NCBI GenBank assembly: GCA_018873245.2 | Contig: JAEMBT020000008.1 | Coordinates: forward strand, 9,695,172 to 9,759,171 | DNA length: 64,000 nt | Reading direction: 5' to 3' | Origin: Archegozetes longisetosus | Taxonomy: Eukaryota > Arthropoda > Arachnida > Sarcoptiformes > Trhypochthoniidae | Shown: positions 54,696-64,000 of the stretch, in pieces | Numbering within the stretch: position 1 is the stretch's first letter | How the letters are laid out: every line of letters begins with the position of its first letter | Notes under the pieces: model-generated | The model's input: the letters and a program-made list of their open reading frames with translations, nothing else | The model's database searches: none | Told to the model about the DNA's origin: nothing | Made by a program: the position numbers and the translations under genes

Positions 54696-57095
54696 TTAAT
54701 TATCAGGGTTTTCGGCGTGCGTCAAAGTTTCCCAGGCAACTAAATGATTATCAGAACCAGTTGGGCGCAATTTTTTTGTTATCAATTCATGAGTGTGTGG
54801 CATATTTACCTTAACTCTATTATGGTAATGATTATAACCAATTTCCCACATGGGGTAGTAGTCGTTTGTTATTTTGCCGCCACACAACCAATTAGGGATT
54901 GGGGCCCCATTCACATAATTTGCGTGAAATTCCATAGCCTTTACAATTCTTTCTTGTTGTTCTTTATAGAGGTCGGTACCTTGATGATATGCAATTTCGG
55001 CCATGTTAATGGCTGCAGCGATACCCATACTTGTGTGACTAAAATCCCTGCAGGTTTCTTGAGCTAATCCGTCAACGAATGTAGTTTGATTGTGCCAATA
55101 TTCTATTAATTTTTCAACTGAATCTATGTTACCACTCGGTGGAAAAACAGGGTGGCTGCCGTCAGACTTAAGATATATATAGGCAGGAACACGTTTTCTC
55201 CACATCGACAGCGCATGATTAAAGGTGTCCTCATCATCGAGAAATACAGCTATAGCACCCGTGGCCTCAGTCATAATCAGTTCCCAATTACCATTCGAAG
55301 ATGACCCCTTGCTAACCACTGGTAAATAAACACGTCTGAGCATATTTTCAAACTGTTTTAGTTCATTTTCAGCCCACCCAGCGTTTGTGTGTTTAATGAT
55401 TTCTGCAGCTCGCGGCCACACAGATCCTGCCCATCCAGTTTGTAGTGGTGCATTAGAATTTGTATGATTTGTAATTACTGCAGACCAGGCATTCATAATC
55501 TCAATGGCTTTATTTGCATGAATTTTCTTGCCTGTGTAGTACCAAATAAGTGAATGAGTGTATGCTGCCAACGAGCTGTTCCTTTCATCACTACATCCAA
55601 TATCTGGATTAGAGTACGAACCGCATTCTACTACTTCACGTGCGTGTGCCTCAAATGAAAGTGAGGAATAGTTGGTTAACCGGGAAGTTTTGTGGCACTC
55701 GACCATAAAAATCGGGTGATGGTGTCATTTGATAGTACTTTATGAGACGAGTCCAAAAAGGCCACCACCATGAGGCTCCGCCCACCCGATATCGAACCAC
55801 GCCCATTTTTTATTTTAGCCACTCCCACCGACTCCACCCCCACAATATGGGTCTCAAAGGAAAGGTCTCAGTGAGTAGAGTCCATTGGTAAAATCGCGTG
55901 ATTATAGGATGCATACTTCCTGAGAAATTGACTAAAAACACTCTTATATTCTACGACCATATTGCAATACATCGAGAATTGACATTGTTAACCAAATCTG
56001 AGACAAACTACTAGTTTGGTAATGTTTAATCTGACGTTTTTGTATGTAAACAAAGTCCGAATGATCTAACAAAACATTTTGTCAACCTATGTATATACAA
56101 ATGTTAAAACAATTACAACATAAATCATCTCGAAGTCAACAATGTCAATTTTCGATGTATTGCAAAGAGAGTTCCGACCCAATCTTTTAGGAATTATATA
56201 TTAGATAGTGTACTACTGTTAGAATAAAAGAGATCGGGTCGGAACCCTTGTGGCAACATTTCGGAATAAGTATTTGAAGTTTTTGAATTTTTGAATTATT
56301 CTCTCATATAGGGTTAATTGAGAATTTCACTCTATCGTTAAATACTCTTGATTGCCATCTCTTAATATGCAAAGTTTCATTAAATTATGTTTGCGCGTTT
56401 TTGAGTTATAAGCGTTTAAAGATTTTACATTTTTCGGTTTTGTCAGCTTCCCGTAGCACTTTTTTGAAATTTCTTCAGCCATTTGCTTCACTAGTGACCC
56501 TCAAGGTTCACACAAAATTTGATCAAAATTGGTTTATGGGCCGATTCTCTATGGAAGTACGGAAAACTTCTTTTTATATTAGTCAACAATGTCAATTCTC
56601 GATGTATTGCAATATGGTCGTAGAATATAAGAGTGTTTTTAGTCAATTTCTCAAGAAGTATGCATCCTATAATCACGCGATTTTTACCAATGGACTCTAC
56701 TCACTGAGACCTTTCCTTTGAGACCCATATTGTGGGGGTGGAGTCGGTGGGAGTGGCTAAAATAAAAAATGGGCGTGGTTCGATATCGGGTGGGCGGAGC
56801 CTCATGGTGGTGACCTTTTTGGACTCGTCTCATAAAGTACTATCAAATGACACCATCACCCGATTTTTATGGTCGAGTGCCACAAAACTTCCCGGTTAAC
56901 CGAATAGTTTGATCTTTCGATCATTGCATCGTAAGCTGCTTTCCAGGGTTTACACGATGATATCATAGTTTTAACAAAATCAAGCTGTGATTTACTAACT
57001 AAAACTGCTGGGTGTTTCAAAAGATACACTGAATACAACATAGACAATAAAAACGTTGTTAATATCCAAAACTTTATAAGAAATACCTTAAACAT
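54696..57095 (-). pseudogene. Alginate-lyase-family polysaccharide lyase, split by a transposon
   Basis: Coding segments are 56902-57095 (N-terminus: hydrophobic signal sequence, then HPAVLVSKSQLDFVKTMISS) and 54696-55665 (rest of the protein). Removing the element at 55674-56901 and one 8-bp duplication leaves an uninterrupted frame of 387 codons without introns. Key segments are SNGNWELIMTEATGAIAVFL, TTFVDGLAQETCRDFSHTS and PIPNWLCGGK. These resemble bacterial and fungal proteins of the alginate lyase Pfam family (helical toroid lyases acting on uronic-acid polymers). The lack of introns and the microbial affinity suggest horizontal transfer. As written, the C-terminal part can only start inside the element (MVECHKTSR) without a signal peptide. 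The family call is from memory; the substrate is unknown. Confidence 0.75.
55674..56901. mobile_element. 1228-bp long-inverted-repeat element inserted in the lyase gene
   Basis: The ends are GGTTAACCGGGAAG and its complement, with inverted arms of about 315 bp (55674-55990 against 56585-56901). The exact duplication GAATAGTT lies at 55666-55673 and 56902-56909. The arms contain a GC-rich block (GGAGTCGGTGGGAGTGGC). The centre has a second small hairpin around TTCCGACCC near 56170 and GGGTCGGAA near 56235. No transposase was found. An 8-bp duplication and GG ends fit hAT-like or Merlin-like elements; I cannot decide. Confidence 0.88.
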
Positions 57096-57154
57096 TTTCT
57101 TAAGCTTAAACTGCTATTATAACAAAAAATAGTTTTAATTATTTTCAACGGAAC

Positions 57155-57161
57155 GTTTATA
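57155..57161 (-). promoter_or_regulatory. Possible TATA box for the lyase gene
   Basis: The minus strand reads TATAAAC about 60 bp before the ATG at 57095. Weak evidence, position only, but it would mean that a transferred gene acquired a host-type promoter. Confidence 0.25.
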
Positions 57162-57253
57162 TTAAGGTGGCTGAAAAGTAGTCGCACGTTCGTATCTTAT
57201 CAACGAATAAAGTAATAAATATTTTTACGACAAATTATTACACACTCGTTAAT

Positions 57254-57800
57254 TTGCTGCTTCGCGATGCAGACCACTTTGATTTTACTGCTTATAACGT
57301 GCAGAGGATGTTTACAAAGTGGTGTTCATTACTTGGCTCTACTATACCTGAAATTAGAATAGCCGGTCAAAATGCAATTAAGGTAAGACGGATATATGAT
57401 CTTAACCATCAATTTTGGGATGAAGGGCGTACATCATGTCAAGACGAGCCGCACAAAGAGAGACTTTGCTTTGCGATAGATGAAGAATATCAGCATTCAC
57501 TTGCAAAACTCTCAGATGAGCAAAGATGTTGAACCAAAGAAGAATTAGCATTTCGGAGAGGATCAGTAAGTACAACACTCCCAGTAAGTAAAGTAAATGT
57601 ATGCAAAGTGTTATCACGTTGAGTGCTATAACTCTTACAGCGGAACAGAAAGAACTTCAAGTAAATTTATAAAAGGAGCATCTTCGAAGATATGACAATA
57701 ATCCTGAATTCATAGATAAAGTTATAGTTATCAATGAAGCTTGGATAAAGGTTATAACCCTCAGGATGCTTCACTATAAAAAATATCGATATCTTGGAGA
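57254..57800 (+). pseudogene. mariner transposase relic
   Basis: The frame 57254-57532 includes RRIYDLNHQFWDEGRTSCQD followed by EPHKERL, matching the mariner N-terminal F..W..F..GR.S..D..R.GRP motif. Further on, after stops, a segment around 57700-57760 (NPEFIDKVIVINEAWIKV) matches the region of the first catalytic aspartate, here replaced. It is degenerate and dead. Confidence 0.6.
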
Positions 57801-60655
57801 GGAGCTATAAGCTTGAAAATTTCGAATGAGAGATGTATGCTTTCGTTAAGAATTTTGAATATTTTCGATTATAAAACGGAACAGGGATTTCGAAAAAATC
57901 TAGGTCTCACCATTGCATATAATTGATACTAACATACCCCTCGTTTGATAAAGTTCTCATCGGAATCCATTGAGGTTTAATGTATAAAAATCATTAAAAC
58001 TGATGGAGAGGATTGTATCTAAGTCTATATGTGTAGTGTATGTTATGCGTAATAAATTAAAATAAATTGAAGTTGCTTAATAATTTAACATTAAGCGGTT
58101 TCTATTTACGTGCTTTTATTCCTCATACTGTAAACTGTCTGAGAACTTTTGAAAAATTTTGGAACTAACAATCCTTTAATATTTCTTGATAGAGGGATTT
58201 TTATTCTAAACTAACTTTTCTCATAAAACACGATGTTATTCAAAATCTTTACATGCTCTAATTGGATACCCTGATGTACAATAAAGTAGATAGAAACTCC
58301 TTCAGAAGCTTTTAATATACAACTCGATTTTGTGTATCGAATAGTTGTTGGTCCGATGTAAGACATGACTGGCTTTGCGCTTAACACGACCTGCCGGCAT
58401 ATCTTTGAGCTGTATATTTAGCGGATTACTTGATCTGAACTTTCATTGAATAATAGTGATAGTAATGATAACATTAATCATGTTATATGATCTTTTATAT
58501 AGTTTTGTTCATATGACTGACTGCCATATCATGTCTTATTTCTCGTATGCTTTTAGCCTTCGAAAATTAGCTATAAGTTTACCATATTGTCTGTTATGAT
58601 GAAAGATTGCCCATTATTTCCCCTATTTTACGAACGCGTACATCCATTGATAGTTATTTTAAAAAGTGTTTCTACCTATCTAAAAGTAGTCTCTTTAATT
58701 GCTTCAGATTTAAACCCAAACTTACAATAAATTGCGTTTTTTTATAAATAGGACTTAGATAAGTGAAAAAATGAAAACTTTCGTTATTTACTAAAGTTAC
58801 GGAATGATTAATTTTATAAAAGTGATCAGGGAAAAATTGTGGAGAATTTTATGAAGCTACTAAAGGTACATTGAAGTTTGAGGTTGTAAAATTTTACTTT
58901 GTCAACTTAGAATTCGCTCACTGAATTTTTCATTTTCTTTTTAATGATTCATCATTAATCGTTAAAATTTGTTGAATACTACTGTTTCAAAATACCCTGA
59001 ACCAAAAATTGTTTGCGCTTTGAAAAATGAAATACCAAGCGATTGTTTCCCTTTGAGAATTCCGGTGTCATAACTAGTATATGGTTATACACAGAATATT
59101 TCTTCAATGAGAGATAGTGGATAATATAAGCAAGTTTTTCATTACCATGAACATTATGAGAAAGATTTCTAAAAATATTCAAATGTATAGTTTCCTTCGT
59201 ATTATTTGAACTTTATTCGAATAATATTATGCCATATTAAAGTATAATTTTTGAGCTTCAACCTTATAAAAACATTAAATTTTCTCAATAATTTATCGAA
59301 AACACTTCAATAATTCTGAATCGAATATATAAACTTCAAAGAGAAGAGTTTGGCTTATATTCTATGATAGCTCGTTTGAATTTTTACTTCGGTATTAGAT
59401 TTAATGAATATTAGATTTCTAAGCCTTGAATCAAAAATTCTTAATTTTCTCAATAATTTTTTGGAAGGATTTTGATAATTTTATACTAAAAATTTTATTG
59501 TAAGATAATCAAATACTTAATATAAATAATTGGTTTTTAAATAAATTTATGTATTCCTATTGGAAAATAATCGAATATTAATAGGATCGAGTGATCTATA
59601 AAAGAGCACATTCGAAAAATAGCATCAAATTATTATAAAATAACTGCTAACAGTTTCGAGAGACATGATAGGGTTAACATTAGCCTAATTAAAGGCAAAT
59701 TAGATCAAGATCAAATCGCGAAAATTGAAATATTATATAATAGTAAACGTCTGAATGAAGTGATATTCTTAATGCATTATTCTCTATTCAATACTTTCTC
59801 TCTCATACCATTTTCTTAGAAAAGTCTACTTATGAGACCTATATCCAAAATCTCTTGTCAAATAAAAACTAGTCTGGCCTAATATTTTAACATCGAAAAA
59901 TTTATTCATTTTAGATATTATTTTCTATTAATAAGTTTCATATAAGATGATTTCCCACTTATCTATAGTTTCATTTAATTTCTGCATCAAGTAAGAATCT
60001 TTAAGAAATAAAATTTTATCCATTTCATTAGTTTTGAGCTGCAACTTGAATTAGTCCGTTTGTCTTCCGGAATTTTCGACTCGAGTAATCTATTTGATTT
60101 TTTATCTCGAAAATGACTACTTTGAGCTGAATGTCATTGATACTACGATAATTGATGTAGCTCGTAGATATTTTTCATAAACTTAATTATTTTGAATTTT
60201 CGATTCGAGAAAAGTCTGGTCGGTTTCCAGCCAATTCATTTTAAATAGTTTTCTGGTCATTTAACGCGGAATACGTTAAATATTGTATATTCGAACTCAG
60301 CATAATTTATCCATAATAAATGTCTGCGACATATATAAAATATCTGGCCTAGTAAAGTCACTTATGCGTTTTCTTGTATTCTATGATACTGCCATATATG
60401 ACCAATGATTTCGTAACTTCACAGCTAACCTTGGAGACCTGTTGACGTGATTTAATGACACCGTGACATGGTGATTAACTTAAGTCATTCTAATTACTAA
60501 TTTCAATTGATTGTTATTGAAACAAGTACTTGTTTTGATAAGATAAGATTTTTCATCAAAAGACAGATATTGTAATCTAATATTAGAGGACAAATAAACT
60601 ACTCATACAATAATTGAAATAAGTTCCATTTTAAGTTGATATTGATAAAGGAACG
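57801..60655. other. 2.9 kb AT-rich intergenic DNA
   Basis: No gene was seen. The last few hundred bases should contain the promoter and leader of the carboxylesterase, but no clear TATA box was found. Confidence 0.45.
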
Positions 60656-62472
60656 ATGGATTTCATAAGTTTTATTTCTATTTTCGTAATATTCGCAATA
60701 TTTATAAACAACTCTAATTGTGAAGATACTGTTAAAGAGGTAATAGTGACGACCAAAAATGGAAAAATTAAAGGCAACTCAATACATTTCCAATTTCGCG
60801 AAATTAACTCATTTATGGGAATCCGATATGCTGAACCTCCAATTGGAAAATTAAGATTTGCCAAACCTCAACCTGTTGGACCATGGAATGGAACTTACGA
60901 TGCTACAAAGAAGCAGAACTCTTGTTGGCAAAAGCCTGGAATTGATATAATGGCAGAGTTTTCATCACTTAACGAGAGTGAAGATTGTCTCTTTCTAAAT
61001 GTGTGGACACCTTTAGATTTAAATAATAAAACTAAGAATGCAAGTCTTTTACCCGTAATGTTTTGGATTTATGGTGGAGGCTTTTCAACGGGAAGTTCTT
61101 ATCTTGAATTCTCTAATAGCATGATGGTTTATAATGGAATTGCACTTTCGACTTATAATGTGGTTGTCGTTACTATTAATTACCGTTTGGGAACTTTAGG
61201 ATTTTTATACGGCGGAACTGATGATACCCCAGGAAATCTTGGGCTTTGGGATCAGACATTAGCTCTTCAATGGGTAATTATGAAAATACACTTTTAAAAA
61301 TCTAATTAAGGCCTAAATTAAGGTGAAAGAAAATATAAAATCGTTTGGAGGAAATCCCGAAGAAATCACTATTTTTGGCGAGTCTGCGGGTGCCAGCGCT
61401 GTCGCATTCTTAATGATATCGCCACATTCGAGAAATCTTTTCAAAAGAGGGATAGCTCAGTCAATGTACGCACCATATATGCATTCATTGTATAGTTCTA
61501 AGCAAGAATTGGAAAAGGGAATTGAGTCTGCAAAACAATTAAGCAAAGAGTTGGGCTGTCTCTCAGGTGACGAATGGCTCAGTTGTCTTAAGGAAATTGA
61601 CGTTAAAAAAATTATTAATCATAACCGTTCATTATTAAACTTTGATCCGATATTAAGCATTAATTCTTTTTTTCCTCATGGAGTGAAAGAAGCTTTGCAT
61701 TCGGGAGATTTCCGTCAAAATATTGAAATTATCATTGGTGTTAATAAGGATGAGGGGACTCCTGTTATTAAAAATTTATTCCCTGACTTTTCGACCAACA
61801 AGACAGTTTCTAAAAGTCAACTTAGAGGGTTGTTAACAGTTTTGAAAGATATTTTCTTTAGTCAAATCAAAGACACATTGAAAATGGAAGATGTTTATAA
61901 ACTTTATTTAGAACCGATTAATGAAAGCGATCAAATTGGACTTAAACAGGCTTTTACACGCATAACAAGCGATTATATGTCAATATGTCCGGCATATTTG
62001 TTTGCAAAAAATTTTGCATTATATTCTTCAAAAAATACTGCATATTTTTATTATTTGACATACAAAAGCCTAAATTTATCTCTTTGTAACGAGACTTGGA
62101 TGGGTGTCTGTCACACCGATGATTTGATTTTCACTTTTGGAGTTCCAACTCAACATCCCCATTTATTTTCAAAGAAAGACATTGCGTTTAGTCATTATAT
62201 GATGAAATTATGGACAAACTTTGCCAAAAGCGGGTAAAAATTTTGTATATCAATGAATTATTTATTTGATTTTAACTTAGTCCTCAATTAGGGATCCAGT
62301 AAAACCTGAAAAACTTGATCAGCTAATCGAATGGAATTCATTCAGAATTACTCCAGAGAGCCCTCTTGTTCCAGCCATATTTGATCTTAGTCCAGATAAG
62401 ACTAACGAATTTATGATGAAAGATTTCTTTAAGTACAGTTGCGATGGATTATGGAAGCCATACTTTGAATAA
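60656..62472 (+). CDS. Secreted carboxylesterase (cholinesterase-like, type B)
   Basis: Three exons, 60656-61273, 61323-62233 and 62292-62472, make 569 residues with in-phase GT-AG junctions. A signal peptide (MDFISFISIFVIFAIFINNS) precedes the alpha/beta-hydrolase domain. Visible are FMGIRYAEPP, SEDCLFLNVW, the oxyanion-hole WIYGGGF, the nucleophile elbow FGESAGA (Ser about 227), the acid NKDEGT (Glu about 350) and the base GVCHTDD (His about 470). The triad is complete, so an active esterase is expected, probably extracellular. In mites this family is large and acts in detoxification and lipid or hormone ester hydrolysis; the substrate here is unknown. There is no C-terminal membrane segment. 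Confidence 0.92.
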
Positions 62473-64000
62473 AGTTTGAGTTTCAAGAGTTTACCGATCA
62501 TTTTAATTTGCTTTTGCAATTTTCTGAAATAAGATTCTATTTTTCAGATTTTTAAGTGAATACACTTTATTAAGCAAAACAAATCAAAAGTGCTATTATC
62601 ATGTACTGACATCGCGTTTAAAAGTGCTTTTTCATCAGTTAGATTAGATGTTCAAACGGTATTAATTGTACTGCTATTACTATTTCTCAGTAGTATACAA
62701 AATGTCTTGCTATAACATAGTCATGAGCTTAAGTAGAGTATTATTGTTTCCTATAAATTCACTAAAGTCAATTTGTGCTATTATACTGTTATAATTTAAC
62801 CTGAAAATAAGTACGCATATTAAGAATTAAATAATACATTGATTTTTGTTTTGAAAAAGATCGTGAAGAAATCAAGCATGAAAATAGGACATGTTATATT
62901 CTTAGATGGTACTAGATTTCATAATTTAATCGTCTGTTGGAAAGAAATTCAAATTATTATTCCTTTTTAAAGTATTGCGAGAGTTATATTTTTTTAATAA
63001 GAAAAGCTACAACCATCATATTTAGGGGTAATAATATGTATTGCTCTTCAAACTTCATGACCATTTGCCACCGCAGGGGAAGCAGGGATATACCAATTAA
63101 AGCATTTTGTGAACTTATTGGTATTTCTTTAATATAAAATCAACTTACGGTTGCCAGGTTAACTTAGGTCAATTCCGGGAGATTTCATACCAAAGGGGAG
63201 TCCCTTATATATTAAAAGTTTCATATATTGCAATACTCTATTAACAATAGTATGGATACTAAAGTTCAAGGTTTGTATTTCTGTTCTTAAAATATAAATT
63301 AAAAACACTCACCAAATGAAAAAACAGCGAATTCTCAACAAATCTATTTAGCTCAATATAAAAATAACGAAATAAAAAAGACTACTGAGAGGAAGCAGTC
63401 AATCAAATGACGTTTGAACACATATAACTTCTGACCCCCTTGTTGTCCGAAGATCTTACCTTTCTCAAATATAGCTCAAACGCTCCTCTTTGATTTGAGA
63501 AAGCCTCGTCTAAATCAAATCTGGGCATAGCTCGAAATACGACGTCGAAAGTTTCGACTTACAACTTGAAACCATTATAAAATATTATGTCAGTTACAGT
63601 GAAACCTGTATAAAGCGTACAGTCAACGGAGCAAAAAATAATGTACTCCATAAACGAGTGTACTCTTTATACAGTATGAAATTTTAATTTTTATTATCAA
63701 TTAAAACAGTCAGTTACAGTTTATCACTTCTACTTCATGTTCAAGAGCAAGAACATTAACATTTTGACTCATCAGAATGACTTATCGAATAACACTTTAT
63801 TAGACAACAAAAGAATATTGAGTGCTAAAACCACATCACATAAAATACACTTGAGTATCAAGATACGTGCAACTAGACGTGTTAATCTAAGACAGGTCTT
63901 ACACGCATCAGAGAGTCTTTTAATATACTTCATATAATCTACTCTTATGCATTAAACAGTTGTATTCATTACTCAGGGGTACACTTTCACAGGTTTTACT
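62473..64000. other. AT-rich DNA after the carboxylesterase
   Basis: No gene was supported up to the window end apart from a small transposon-like repeat at about 63593-63710. Confidence 0.4.
63593..63710. mobile_element. Small pogo/Tigger-like MITE
   Basis: The left end CAGTTACAGTGAAACCTGTA followed by TAAAGCGTAC is partly mirrored on the right by GTACTCTTTATACAGTATGA, resembling the CAGT-type ends of pogo/Tigger elements. It is about 115 bp with no coding sequence. Confidence 0.4.

Noticed and set aside
56401..56721. 106-residue frame inside the element at 55674-56901
   Set aside because: It runs partly through the inverted arm and shows no similarity to a transposase.
55674..56901. An intron in the lyase gene
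   Set aside because: The segment has inverted terminal repeats and an exact 8-bp target duplication rather than GT-AG borders, so it is a transposon insertion.

Overview
This window is nuclear DNA from an arthropod, most likely an acariform mite. It is AT-rich and eukaryotic: genes have short GT-AG introns, proteins carry signal peptides, and the repeats are of animal type. The best taxonomic marker is a gene at 49.8-50.8 kb encoding two tandem domains of the mite group 5/21 allergen family, which to my knowledge is known only from mites. An arthropod insulin-like peptide, a cholinesterase-type carboxylesterase, MPC2, eIF1A and mariner, Tc1, hAT-like and CR1-like elements agree with this.

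Region 1 (0-37.5 kb) is a multigene cluster riddled with mobile elements. On the minus strand it holds three intact F-box/leucine-rich-repeat genes (2810-4417, 18644-20254, 31435-33042), a copy with one nonsense codon (10282-11889), a divergent copy with one frameshift (33924-35395), and decayed relics near 0.5-1.6, 8.2 and 36.2-37.4 kb. The young copies end in a hydrophobic tail followed by basic residues, as in tail-anchored membrane proteins; the divergent copy stops before it. The units come from recent segmental duplication (about 1.5-6.8 kb matches 8.2-15.1 kb). Different elements sit in different copies, so one copy shows the empty site of an insertion in another. Insertions include a Tc1/mariner deletion derivative, an unusual a-b-a'-b' inverted-repeat element with an 8-bp target duplication, two mariners, a SWIM-like element, a CR1/L2-like LINE and a large inverted repeat.

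Region 2 (38-51 kb) is gene-dense: eIF1A (minus) facing away from MPC2 (plus), a secreted Kunitz-like protein lacking one canonical disulfide, a secreted four-domain protein resembling dynein light chain LC8, an insulin-like peptide with a recognisable 5' leader exon, a 400-bp hAT element, and the two-domain group 5/21 gene.

Region 3 (51-64 kb) holds an intronless polysaccharide-lyase-like gene of apparent bacterial or fungal origin, split by a 1.2-kb inverted-repeat element whose removal with one target duplication leaves an open frame. A three-exon secreted carboxylesterase with a complete catalytic triad follows. The rest is AT-rich intergenic DNA.

Several otherwise good genes are interrupted by one- or two-base indels, mostly in short homopolymers, including the essential eIF1A. 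Residual assembly error is therefore a serious alternative to pseudogenisation for the insulin, group 5/21, divergent F-box and LINE frames.
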